DNA of 10,205 nt from an uncultured Clostridia bacterium. GTDB taxonomy: Bacteria; Bacillota; Clostridia; Christensenellales; UBA1242. Positions 1 to 6,688 of the stretch are shown one piece after another; positions within the stretch are counted from its first letter, which is position 1, and each line of letters starts with the position of its first letter. A program made the translations under genes and the position numbers. The notes beneath the pieces were generated by a model that was not told where the DNA came from, did no database searches, and saw only the letters and a program-made list of their open reading frames with translations. Location: the NCBI GenBank assembly GCA_947631485.1, contig CANRLJ010000022.1:1-10205 (forward strand), written 5' to 3'.

Positions 1-344
1 AGGTTCAGCAGATTAAGATGTTTGCAGAAGAAAATCCAAACTACTTTTTTGATGTTTTGCCATATGCCTATGCTTTTGGGCTTAGCGATGTTTGGATCAA
101 AAAATTTGAGACAATTCCTCTTTCAATGCCAAGTTGGATTTCCGGCGAGGGCGACTCACTGCAGGATTTGGTGCTTGTCAGTATAATTTTGAACAACTTG
201 CAGACCAAAACGGCTATTGCAACAACATACATCCGCCCATCAACCGGCGGAAGATTTGGAGGCTTTTCTTCGGGTGGCGGCAGTTTTGGCGGCGGCGGAT
301 TTTCCGGAGGTGGCTCTGGAGGAGGTGGTTTTGGCGCACGTTAA
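1..344 (+). CDS. C-terminal end of a DUF2207-type membrane protein (partial)
   Basis: The left edge of the window cuts this gene, so only about 113 C-terminal residues are visible; codons are in phase from position 3. The visible part contains a segment of the type NPNYFFDVLPYAYAFGLSD, which resembles the end of the cytoplasmic part of DUF2207 (YciQ-like) predicted membrane proteins. It then has a moderately hydrophobic stretch and a C-terminal tail of Gly, Ser and Phe repeats (GGGSFGGGG-like) ending in GFGAR. Gly-rich tails of this kind are common in DUF2207 proteins. The family has no established biochemical function and is expected in the cell membrane. The flavin reductase starts 46 bases downstream with no clear promoter between, so the two may be co-transcribed. 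The family call rests on recalled similarity of a fragment; the membrane segments lie outside the window. Confidence 0.7.
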   Translation, partial: VQQIKMFAEENPNYFFDVLPYAYAFGLSDVWIKKFETIPLSMPSWISGEGDSLQDLVLVSIILNNLQTKTAIATTYIRPSTGGRFGGFSSGGGSFGGGGFSGGGSGGGGFGAR

Positions 345-390
345 AACCTGATTTTAAAAATTTAACAATTTTATTTTAAAGGAGAGAATT

Positions 391-957
391 ATGAAAAGAA
401 AAATAAAGACGACTGAAGCAATTTTTCCAATGCCTGTGCTTATGGTTGCAACCTTCAACGAGGATGGCAGTGTGGATGTCATGAACGCCGCGTGGGGCAT
501 GATGCTTGAAAGAGATTATGTGGTTTTGAATTTGTCGGAAAATCACAAGACTGTTGAGAACATCAAAAGGAGAAAGGCTTTCACTGTCAGCATTGCCGAT
601 GCAAAACATGTTGTTGAAGCGGACTATTTTGGGGTTGTTTCTGGAAACAACACGCCAAACAAGTTTGAAAAAAGTGGGCTTTCAGCCACAAAATCACAAC
701 TTGTTGACGCACCAATCATAAATGAATTTCCAATTTGTTTGGAGTGCAAATTTGAGGAATATCAAGACGACAGATTTGGCTGCGGAGTGGTTGGAAAAGT
801 TGTAAATGTTTCTGCAGAGGAAAGTGTTTTATGGATGGGGCAGGTGGACGTTGAAAAACTTGGTGCGATTGCCTTTGACCCATACACTCACGGTTATTAC
901 AAAGTTTCACAGAGGGTTGGAAACGCATTTAAAGATGGTTTTAAATTAAATAAATAA
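391..957 (+). CDS. Flavin reductase-like, FMN-binding split-barrel protein
   Basis: This complete 188-residue protein is of normal length for the flavin reductase-like (FMN-binding split barrel, flavoredoxin-type) family, which binds FMN and usually reduces flavins or quinones, or transfers electrons. Visible family features are the N-terminal strand MPVLMVATFNEDGSVDVMNAAW (about residues 14-35), the segment VVLNLSENHKTVENIKRRKAF (about 49-69) that normally contacts the flavin, and a Gly-Asn-rich segment before NKFEKSGL (about 90-98). A strong ribosome binding site (AAAGGAGAG at 378-386) sits 4 bases before the ATG. It follows the DUF2207 gene by 46 bases and converges on the nucleotidyltransferase gene, sharing a terminator with it. 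The electron donor and physiological substrate cannot be read from the sequence. Confidence 0.85.
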   Translation: MKRKIKTTEAIFPMPVLMVATFNEDGSVDVMNAAWGMMLERDYVVLNLSENHKTVENIKRRKAFTVSIADAKHVVEADYFGVVSGNNTPNKFEKSGLSATKSQLVDAPIINEFPICLECKFEEYQDDRFGCGVVGKVVNVSAEESVLWMGQVDVEKLGAIAFDPYTHGYYKVSQRVGNAFKDGFKLNK

Positions 958-985
958 AGGATTGAAAACTCAATCCTTTATTTTT
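952..985. terminator. Bidirectional rho-independent terminator between convergent genes
   Basis: A perfect 14-bp inverted repeat (952-965 pairing with 970-983, half-site AAATAAAGGATTGA) encloses a 4-base AAAC loop. On the plus strand the GC-containing core is followed by a T run ending at 985; on the minus strand the complementary A/T flank gives a matching U-rich tail. The stem contains the last codons and stop of the flavin reductase (stop 955-957) and the stop of the minus-strand nucleotidyltransferase (978-980), so it should stop transcription from both directions. Confidence 0.9.
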
Positions 986-1889
986 CTTTGTTTTTGGCTG
1001 TTTTGTAGAGGTGATTTGGATATTGCCCCTTGGATTTCATCTTGTCTATGGCATTTTTAAGGTTTTGCAAGTCCTCTCTGTAGGTTATGCCATACCATTG
1101 AGAAGTTGTTGGATACACCTTTAGGGTTGTGCCGGATTTAAGCATATCCCCAACAACATCAGGAAGCAGAAACTCGGCTGTTTGAAGCCCTTTTTCATCT
1201 TGTGAGAAGAAAGTTTTTGAGGCCTGATTGATTGCCGTTATCAGTTTTTTGCTGAAACCAAAGCACTGCATAGACACCATCGTGTCTCTTGGAATTTCTC
1301 TCCAATTTTCTTCATTTAATGGTGTTGCGAATATTCTTTGCCCACGCTTTTCCACCTTGCTTTCCACAAGACCGAGGGCGTTGCTGCCGTTCATTTGAAA
1401 AATTCCTCTTTTCACCGCACCATTTTCTGACAGTGTGTTTTCTGCCTTGAAGCCTGCACTTACAAACTCGTTTTCGCCACTGTTTTTCAGAAAATCTGCA
1501 ATGATTTTAAATGTGTCAAAGCCATAAAAATCGTCTGCATTTATCACGGCAAATCTGTCTGAGACAACATCTCTGCAACTGTAGATTGCATGGGCTGTTC
1601 CCCATGGCTTCACTCTTTCGGCAGGAATTTTTGTGCCAGCAGGCACATCATCCATCTTTTGAAAGGCATATTCCACAGGCACGATTTTTCTGAGCCTCTT
1701 TCCAACACTTTTTTCAAACATCTCTTTGTGCTCGGGACGAATTATCAGCACAACTCTGTCAAAGCCTGCCTTTATTGCATCATAAACCGAATAATCCAAA
1801 ATGAAATTACCATCATTGTCCACAGGCTCAACCTGTTTGTTTCCGCCAAATCTGCTGCCAAGACCGGCAGCCATAATAACTAAATCCAT
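978..1889 (-). CDS. Sugar-nucleotidyltransferase-like protein (GT-A / NTP_transferase fold)
   Basis: The protein has 303 residues from the chosen start. Its N-terminus MDLVIMAAGLGSRFGGNKQ is the nucleotide-binding signature of the NTP_transferase family, which joins an NTP to a sugar phosphate or similar phosphorylated compound. WGTAHA (about 96-101) and INADDFYG (about 116-123) match the base-binding and metal-binding (D119/D120) segments of the fold. An upstream in-frame ATG at 1934 would add 15 residues, but it lies at the -35 element of the likely promoter and lacks a ribosome binding site. The start at 1889 follows AAGGTGGTG (minus strand, 1893-1901) and places the signature at the very N-terminus as usual. 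No extra LbH acyltransferase domain is present. The specific sugar is unknown; no sugar-pathway gene is adjacent. The stop lies within the shared terminator hairpin. Confidence 0.85.
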   Translation of the reverse strand: MDLVIMAAGLGSRFGGNKQVEPVDNDGNFILDYSVYDAIKAGFDRVVLIIRPEHKEMFEKSVGKRLRKIVPVEYAFQKMDDVPAGTKIPAERVKPWGTAHAIYSCRDVVSDRFAVINADDFYGFDTFKIIADFLKNSGENEFVSAGFKAENTLSENGAVKRGIFQMNGSNALGLVESKVEKRGQRIFATPLNEENWREIPRDTMVSMQCFGFSKKLITAINQASKTFFSQDEKGLQTAEFLLPDVVGDMLKSGTTLKVYPTTSQWYGITYREDLQNLKNAIDKMKSKGQYPNHLYKTAKNKEK

Positions 1890-1907
1890 AAACACCACCT
1901 TTTTGTC

Positions 1908-1936
1908 ATTATAACATAGACAATTTGTTTTCACAA
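1908..1936 (-). promoter_or_regulatory. Promoter of the nucleotidyltransferase gene
   Basis: Read on the minus strand, TTGTGA (1931-1936) is separated by exactly 17 bases from a consensus TATAAT (1908-1913). Transcription would start near 1901, giving a leader of only about a dozen bases that begins around the ribosome binding site. The -35 element lies inside the palindrome at 1928-1943, so a protein bound there would be expected to block this promoter. Confidence 0.7.
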
Positions 1937-1943
1937 GTGAAAA
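1928..1943. promoter_or_regulatory. 16-bp palindrome, candidate operator in the divergent promoter region
   Basis: TTTTCAC and GTGAAAA form a perfect 7-bp inverted repeat around a 2-base AA centre. The site covers the -35 element of the minus-strand promoter and lies roughly 40-55 bases upstream of the expected start of the alcohol dehydrogenase transcript. The symmetry and position suit a dimeric regulator acting on both genes. The half-sites are A/T-flanked, so chance occurrence is possible, and no regulator gene is visible nearby. Confidence 0.4.
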
Positions 1944-1967
1944 TTTAATAAATTTCGAAGGACTTTG

Positions 1968-1976
1968 TGATATAAT
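1968..1976 (+). promoter_or_regulatory. Extended -10 promoter of the alcohol dehydrogenase gene
   Basis: TGATATAAT fits the extended -10 pattern TGnTATAAT (TATAAT at 1971-1976). No good -35 hexamer is found at 16-18 bases, which is usual for extended -10 promoters. The expected start near 1983 falls at the beginning of the AGGAG ribosome binding site (1983-1987), so the leader would be very short. Confidence 0.6.
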
Positions 1977-1993
1977 AAGTTCAGGAGATAGAT

Positions 1994-3193
1994 ATGAACA
2001 TTTTTAAAAAGATTTATTGCAGGGCATATCAGTTTGGATTTAGGATTTTGCTGCCCATTTTGCCATACAGACAGCCAAAAATTTTGAAAAGTTATCAGGA
2101 GATTGTTGATGTTTTGAAACAAAACAACAAAAAATCTGTCTTACTTTTCACCGACAAGGGCGTAAGAGGGCTGGGGCTTTCAAAGAATTTGGAAGAGTGC
2201 ATAAAATCCTCTGGGCTTTCTTTGACAGTCTTTGACGAGGTTGTCGCAAACCCAACGACAGACAATGTTGAAAGTGCATACAAACTTTTTAAAGGGCAAA
2301 ACTGCGACAGCATCATTGCCATTGGCGGAGGTTCTGTTATGGATTGCGCAAAGGCCACAGGGGCACGGGTTGCAAGACCAAACAAAACTTTAGGGCAGAT
2401 GAAAGGCGTTTTGAAAGTTAGAAGCAAAATTCCGCTTTTGGTGGCAATTCCAACCACCGCTGGCACTGGCAGTGAAACAACCTTGGCTGCGGTGATTGTG
2501 GATAGCGAAACAAGGCACAAATATGCCATAAACGACTTTGTGCTTATTCCAAATTATGCTCTGCTTGACTCCAAACTGACAGTCGGGCTGCCAAAAAGCA
2601 TAACCTCAACAACAGGCATGGACGCGCTTACGCACGCAGTGGAGGCCTACATTGGCAGAAGCACCACAAAGCAAACAAGGAAGTTTTCTTTGCAGGCAAT
2701 AAAACTCATTTTTGAAAACATTGAAAAAGCCTATGACAATGGCAAAGATTTGGATGTGAGAAAGAACATGCTTCAAGCGGCATATCTTGCTGGCATGGCG
2801 TTTACGAGAAGTTATGTTGGCTATGTGCATGCCATTGCCCACTCGCTTGGCGGAAAATATAATGTTGCACATGGGCTTGCAAATGCCGTGATTTTGCCAT
2901 ATGTGCTTAGGAGTTATGGAAAGGCAATCCACAAAAAACTTTGGAAGATTGGCATTTTTGTTGGATTGTTTGACAAAAACACTTCAAAAGAGCAGGGTGC
3001 GGAGATGGTCATACAAAGAATTGAAGAGTTAAATGCTCACATGAACATAGGCACAAAAATAGACGAAATTGTTGAAACCGACATCCCATCTCTTGCCGCA
3101 ACAGCAGAAAAGGAGGCAAATCCGCTTTATCCTGTTCCGGTTTTGTTTACTGCAAAACAACTTGAAAATATTTATAAAAATATAAAAAAATAA
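1994..3193 (+). CDS. Iron-containing alcohol dehydrogenase (group III)
   Basis: The 399-residue protein is full length for the iron-containing (Fe-ADH, FucO/AdhB/DhaT-like) NAD(P)-dependent alcohol dehydrogenases, which interconvert alcohols and aldehydes. The cofactor-binding Gly-rich loop GGGSVMDCAK is at 111-120 and AIPTTAGTGSETT at 151-163. By comparison with FucO, the metal ligands are intact: D210 and H214 in MDALTHAVEAYIG, then H279 and H293 in VHAIAHSLGGKYNVAHG, with the conserved H283 between them. The N-terminus has about 25 extra residues rich in hydrophobic and aromatic amino acids (RILLPILPY) before the usual first strand; there is no signal-peptide cleavage pattern. An AGGAG site precedes the ATG by 6 bases. 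It appears to be a single-gene transcription unit, divergent from the nucleotidyltransferase. The substrate cannot be told; a fermentative role (butanol, propanediol or similar) is only inference. Confidence 0.93.
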   Translation: MNIFKKIYCRAYQFGFRILLPILPYRQPKILKSYQEIVDVLKQNNKKSVLLFTDKGVRGLGLSKNLEECIKSSGLSLTVFDEVVANPTTDNVESAYKLFKGQNCDSIIAIGGGSVMDCAKATGARVARPNKTLGQMKGVLKVRSKIPLLVAIPTTAGTGSETTLAAVIVDSETRHKYAINDFVLIPNYALLDSKLTVGLPKSITSTTGMDALTHAVEAYIGRSTTKQTRKFSLQAIKLIFENIEKAYDNGKDLDVRKNMLQAAYLAGMAFTRSYVGYVHAIAHSLGGKYNVAHGLANAVILPYVLRSYGKAIHKKLWKIGIFVGLFDKNTSKEQGAEMVIQRIEELNAHMNIGTKIDEIVETDIPSLAATAEKEANPLYPVPVLFTAKQLENIYKNIKK

Positions 3194-3282
3194 TTAAAAA
3201 TTATTAAAAAATACAATAAAATAATAAAAAAATCATTTTTTTTAATATTTTTCAACAATTTTTTAATATTTTTTTATTTTTT
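3184..3282. repeat. A/T-tract-rich intergenic segment with a 15-base direct repeat
   Basis: This is almost pure A+T: five A tracts (starting near 3184, 3196, 3206, 3218 and 3226), then five T tracts (near 3236, 3248, 3259, 3269 and 3277). The tracts recur at roughly 8-12 bases. TTTTTTAATATTTTT occurs twice, at 3238-3252 and 3259-3273, exactly 21 bases apart. A-rich followed by T-rich DNA can fold into a weak A:U hairpin centred on 3234 with a U tail, which could end the alcohol dehydrogenase transcript. The tract phasing could also bend the DNA upstream of the next promoter. No coding potential was seen between 3194 and 3391. Confidence 0.5.
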
Positions 3283-3332
3283 GTGGACTTTTCAAAGAAC
3301 ACGAGTTGAGTTTAAATTGTTTGCTCTTTCGT

Positions 3333-3362
3333 TTGCCTTTGCAAGTCCTTTTTTGTTATAAT
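3333..3362 (+). promoter_or_regulatory. Sigma-A-type promoter of the amidohydrolase-tex-mcs-clpC cluster
   Basis: A perfect TATAAT (3357-3362) is preceded at 18 bases by TTGCCT (3333-3338), a 4-of-6 match to TTGACA. The predicted start is around 3369, about 20 bases before the preferred ATG at 3392. No tandem CtsR heptad (GGTCAAA type) and no CIRCE element was seen here, so the promoter looks constitutive. It is the only convincing promoter seen before the downstream cluster, in which every gene is close to or overlaps the next. Confidence 0.6.
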
Positions 3363-3391
3363 TTGTGTAGATGAACTGCTTTGGTGAGGGG

Positions 3392-4555
3392 ATGAAAGAC
3401 AACATTATTCGTTTTAAGAAACAAAAACTTTTCAAAAATGCCTCTTTGATAAATCTTGAAAGTGGGCAAGTGGATTTAGTAGATATCCTTGTTGAAGATG
3501 ACAAAATTTCAAGGATTGAGCCATCAATTGAGGATGTGTTTTATGATGTTGAGGACTTGGAGGGAAACTTGGTTTTGCCTCCTTTTGCCAATATGTTTTG
3601 CGACAGTGATGAGGCTTTGAAAAGCACATACAATCTTGAAATAGATGGCGAAATAAATGTTGGCGAAACCGTGAAGTTTGACAACTTTTTCAAAGTTTAT
3701 GGTGGCACTGGGCTTAAGAGTGACACTTTTATGAAAATAAACAACTTTGTCATGATGAAACTTAAAAACTATCTGGCGGGCGCTGTGTTTGTTAATGACC
3801 TTGCACAAAATGAATATTCCGACCATAGATTTGAACTTTTGCAAAACATACAAGACCTGGACGAAAAACAACTTGATGCACTGTGCCAAAAATTTCACAC
3901 AAATTGGACACTTCCGTTTCTTAAGGTTGGGCAAACTTTGGAAGAACTTGGAACACTTGACAAGATGTATAAAAAACCACTTCCACTTGTGCTTGAGGAT
4001 TTTGGATTTTTGGATTTCAGCCCAGCAATCATAGGTGGAAACTGCTTTGAAAAAGACGAACTTGAAACCCTAGAGCAATATGGTTGCACCTTTGTGGTCA
4101 CTCCGTTTGATGACGGAAAGGAGGGCAGAAGGCCGACAAACCTCATCAGGCTTAAGAATATGGATTTTACAATCTGTTTGGGCAGCGGAAACGCCTTTGA
4201 AATTGACTTTTTTGAATATATGAGGATTATGGTCATGCAGATGCGCAGCATGTTTGAAAGCAAGGATGTTTTTTCTGAGAAGGATGCCCTTGTCATTGCG
4301 CTGGCAGCAAACAAAAGCCTGTGCGTTGGAGATGTGGCAAGTTTCATCGTTGTTAAAAATGACCTTTCGCTTTATGATGACATCTACAAAACCTTGGTGT
4401 GGGGCAAGACGAACGCCGACCTTGTCATGACAGTTGACTGTGGCGAAGTAGTTGTGAAAAATGGGAAAATTGCTATACAAGAAGTGCCAAATTATGATAG
4501 ACTTAAGTATATAACAAAATTATTTACAAGGAGAAACAAAGAAGATGACAATTAA
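3392..4555 (+). CDS. Amidohydrolase-fold protein lacking the metal-binding residues (predicted pseudoenzyme)
   Basis: The 387-residue protein resembles the amidohydrolase superfamily (deaminase, ATZ/TRZ or MtaD-like) from end to end. An N-terminal composite-sandwich segment, LFKNASLINLESGQ...VDILVEDDKISRI, occupies about 13-42. The C-terminal segment ending ADLVMTVDCGEVVVKNGKI is the usual return of that domain. The catalytic positions are replaced: the HxH after strand 1 becomes F69-C-D71, the next His and the Glu of the HxxE region become K178 and Q181, the following His pair becomes G215 and C218, and the metal Asp of LGTDG becomes G266 in LGSGN. Enzymatic hydrolysis is therefore unlikely, and a binding or structural role is inferred. 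The ATG at 3392 follows GGTGA (3383-3387); an ATG at 3371 would be almost leaderless. The 3' end overlaps tex by 11 bases, suggesting translational coupling. Confidence 0.75.
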   Translation: MKDNIIRFKKQKLFKNASLINLESGQVDLVDILVEDDKISRIEPSIEDVFYDVEDLEGNLVLPPFANMFCDSDEALKSTYNLEIDGEINVGETVKFDNFFKVYGGTGLKSDTFMKINNFVMMKLKNYLAGAVFVNDLAQNEYSDHRFELLQNIQDLDEKQLDALCQKFHTNWTLPFLKVGQTLEELGTLDKMYKKPLPLVLEDFGFLDFSPAIIGGNCFEKDELETLEQYGCTFVVTPFDDGKEGRRPTNLIRLKNMDFTICLGSGNAFEIDFFEYMRIMVMQMRSMFESKDVFSEKDALVIALAANKSLCVGDVASFIVVKNDLSLYDDIYKTLVWGKTNADLVMTVDCGEVVVKNGKIAIQEVPNYDRLKYITKLFTRRNKEDDN

Positions 4556-5642
4556 AGAAAGATTATCCAGTGAGTTTGGGTTGCGTGCGGATTACACCGA
4601 AAACATAATAAACCTCATTGATGAAGGAAACACAATTCCGTTTATTGCAAGATACAGAAAGGAGATGCATGGCTCTTGTGACGACCAAGTGCTGAGAAAC
4701 TTTGCGGACAGACTGAAATATCTCAGAAACCTTGACGACGAAAAAGCCAAAGTTGAAAAGGTCATCACCGAACAGGGCAAGTGGACGGAAGAACTTAAAA
4801 AAGCCTTGGAAGAGGCCATGACTCTGACCGAAGTGGAGGACATCTATCGTCCTTACAAGCCAAAGAGAAAGACAAGGGCGTCAGTTGCCATTGCAAAGGG
4901 GCTTGAACCACTTGCGGACATAATTCAGTTGCAATCAAAGGACAAAAAGGTTTTTGAAGAGGCCAAAAACTTTATTACTGAGGAAGTTGCAACAGTTGAG
5001 GACGCCATTGCGGGCGCAAAAGATATCATTGCGGAACGCATTTCAGACAGTGCCGATTTGCGTAAGGAACTGAGAGAAATCATTGCAAACAAGGGCTTTT
5101 TGCAGTGCACACTTTTGGAAAATGAAAACAGCCCAACATATGAGACATATTCTGGCTTTAAGCAAGAGATAAAAAATCTTCCAAGTCACAGAGTGCTTGC
5201 CATAAATCGTGGTGAGAAGGAAAAGTGCTTAAAGGTTGAGGTTTTGATTGACGAAAAATTGACTATTCCTGTGATTGAAAAGGAATTTAAGAAAGACAAC
5301 GAGGACACCAATGCCATCATGGACGAGGTTGTTGCTGACGCATATGAAAGATTGCTTTTTCCTGCCCTTGAAAGAGAGTGCAGAAACAATCTGACAGATA
5401 TGGCTGACGAGCAGGCAATCAAGATGTTTGAAGTAAACTTGAAACCGCTTCTCATGGAAAGCCCGCTTAAAAACAACATCATCCTTGGCTTTGACCCAGG
5501 CTATCATAATGGATGCAAGATTGCTGTCATTGACAAAAACGGCTCTGTTTTGGACACAACAGTTGTTTATCCAACTCCTCCAAGAAACAAGACGGAAGAG
5601 GCAATGGAAAAACTTAAGAGTATGTCGATATTATTGCCATAG
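4545..5642 (+). CDS. tex: Tex-family S1 RNA-binding protein, N-terminal part (frameshifted)
   Basis: This frame encodes the first 358 residues of Tex, then seven out-of-frame residues and a premature TAG at 5640. Tex is a cytoplasmic nucleic-acid-binding protein of the Spt6/Tex family linked to transcription. The N-terminal helical Tex domain is recognisable by IPFIARYRKEMHGSCDDQ (about 31-48), VEDIYRPYKPKRKTRA (about 96-111) and the long helical stretch to about 300. The YqgF/RuvX-like nuclease-fold domain starts at NNIILGFDPGYHNGCK (about 309-325) and is interrupted. The ATG follows AAGGAG (4528-4533) at an 11-base spacing and overlaps the upstream gene by 11 bases. Dropping one G from an ancestral AAGGAG at about 5616-5620 explains the break. 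The second half remains fully open in the next frame, so the intact gene would span 4545-6688 (714 residues). Confidence 0.9.
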   Translation: MTIKERLSSEFGLRADYTENIINLIDEGNTIPFIARYRKEMHGSCDDQVLRNFADRLKYLRNLDDEKAKVEKVITEQGKWTEELKKALEEAMTLTEVEDIYRPYKPKRKTRASVAIAKGLEPLADIIQLQSKDKKVFEEAKNFITEEVATVEDAIAGAKDIIAERISDSADLRKELREIIANKGFLQCTLLENENSPTYETYSGFKQEIKNLPSHRVLAINRGEKEKCLKVEVLIDEKLTIPVIEKEFKKDNEDTNAIMDEVVADAYERLLFPALERECRNNLTDMADEQAIKMFEVNLKPLLMESPLKNNIILGFDPGYHNGCKIAVIDKNGSVLDTTVVYPTPPRNKTEEAMEKLKSMSILLP

Positions 5643-6688
5643 GAAATGGCACGGCATCAAAAGAGAGCGAGATTTTTGTTGCCGAACTCATCAAACATGT
5701 AAATCATCCAGTCAGTTATGCTGTTGTAAGCGAGGCGGGTGCGTCTGTTTATTCTGCATCAAAACTTGCCGCTGAAGAATTTCCTGAATATGATGTCAAT
5801 TTGAGGAGTGCCGTTTCAATTGCCAGACGACTTCAAGACCCACTTGCAGAACTTATTAAGATTGATGTCAAATCGATTGGCGTTGGGCAATATCAACACG
5901 ACATGCCACAAAATCGTTTGACAGAGGTCTTGACAGGGGTTGTTGAGGACTGCGTTAACAGTGTGGGAGTTGATCTTAACACCGCATCTCCAAGTTTGCT
6001 GTCATATGTTTCTGGTCTGAACATGGGAATTGCCAAAAACATCGTTGCGTTTAGGACAAAAAACAAAGGATTTAAGTCGCGCGAAGAGTTGTTGTCCGTT
6101 CCAAAACTTGGGCAAAAGGCATATGAGCAGTGCGCCGGCTTTTTGAGAGTTGTTGGTGGCGAAAATGTGCTTGACAACACTGCTGTGCACCCAGAAAGTT
6201 ATGAGGGTGCAAGAAAACTCTTAAAACTTTTCAACTTGACAGAAGATGATGTGAAAAACAACAACCTTGTTCTCTTGCCAAAAATGGTTGAACAAAAGGG
6301 CGAAAAGAAGGTTGCAGAGGAGTGTGGAATTGGCGTGCCTACTTTAAATGACATCACAAACGAGTTGTTAAAGCCAGGCAGAGACATCCGTGAAAGCATG
6401 CCAAAACCTGTGCTGAGAAGCGATGTTATTCATATGGAGGACCTTAAAGAAGGCATGATTTTTGATGGCGTTGTCAGAAATGTTGTTGACTTTGGTGCGT
6501 TTGTGGACATCGGCGTGCATCAGGACGGCCTCGTGCACATCTCACAACTGTCAGACGGGTTTGTTAAGCATCCAAGCGATGTCGTTAAGGTTGGCGACAA
6601 GGTCAAGGTGAAAGTCACAGCCGTTGACCTGAACAAAAAGCGAATCTCACTAACCATGAAAGGCATTGAAGAGGACGAAGACAAATGA
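5618..6688 (+). CDS. tex: Tex-family S1 RNA-binding protein, C-terminal part (frameshifted)
   Basis: This is the rest of Tex, in the -1 frame relative to the upstream part; in fused numbering it is residues 359-714. It restarts inside the YqgF domain with EYVDIIAIGNGTAS, then has VSYAVVSEAGASVYSASKLA. A helix-hairpin-helix region follows (about 470-560, with DLNTASPSLLSYVSGL and FKSREELLSVPKLGQKAYEQ). A complete S1 RNA-binding domain ends it (about 635-707: GMIFDGVVRNVVDFGAFVDIG, DGLVHISQLSD, VKVKVTAVDLNKKRISLTMK). The total of 714 residues is typical of Tex. The first possible start in this frame is TTG at 5801 without a good ribosome binding site, so this part is probably not made as a separate protein. 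The 357 codons of open, well-conserved frame point to a very recent mutation or a one-base sequencing or assembly error. The stop overlaps the next ATG as ATGA. Confidence 0.9.
   Translation, partial: EYVDIIAIGNGTASKESEIFVAELIKHVNHPVSYAVVSEAGASVYSASKLAAEEFPEYDVNLRSAVSIARRLQDPLAELIKIDVKSIGVGQYQHDMPQNRLTEVLTGVVEDCVNSVGVDLNTASPSLLSYVSGLNMGIAKNIVAFRTKNKGFKSREELLSVPKLGQKAYEQCAGFLRVVGGENVLDNTAVHPESYEGARKLLKLFNLTEDDVKNNNLVLLPKMVEQKGEKKVAEECGIGVPTLNDITNELLKPGRDIRESMPKPVLRSDVIHMEDLKEGMIFDGVVRNVVDFGAFVDIGVHQDGLVHISQLSDGFVKHPSDVVKVGDKVKVKVTAVDLNKKRISLTMKGIEEDEDK

Noticed and set aside
134..379. Plus-strand open frame overlapping the DUF2207 gene, rich in Trp and Arg
   Set aside because: It is the GGX-repeat DNA of the Gly-rich tail read in another frame; no independent family features.
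1890..1934. Upstream ATG (1934) as start of the nucleotidyltransferase
   Set aside because: It would place translation upstream of the consensus -10 element and add 15 residues before the signature; the start at 1889 has a good ribosome binding site.
2095..2529. Minus-strand open frame of 144 codons opposite the alcohol dehydrogenase
   Set aside because: It lies fully inside the well-conserved dehydrogenase, has a Ser/Thr/Leu-rich shadow composition, and no ribosome binding site was recognised.
3371..3391. Earlier ATG (3371) for the amidohydrolase-like gene
   Set aside because: The predicted transcript starts about two bases before it, leaving no ribosome binding site; the ATG at 3392 has GGTGA at suitable spacing.
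5610..5625. Programmed -1 ribosomal frameshift in tex
   Set aside because: No X-XXY-YYZ slippery heptamer is present in the zero frame, and slipping back on AAG would place the tRNA on TAA. Tex is not known to need frameshifting.
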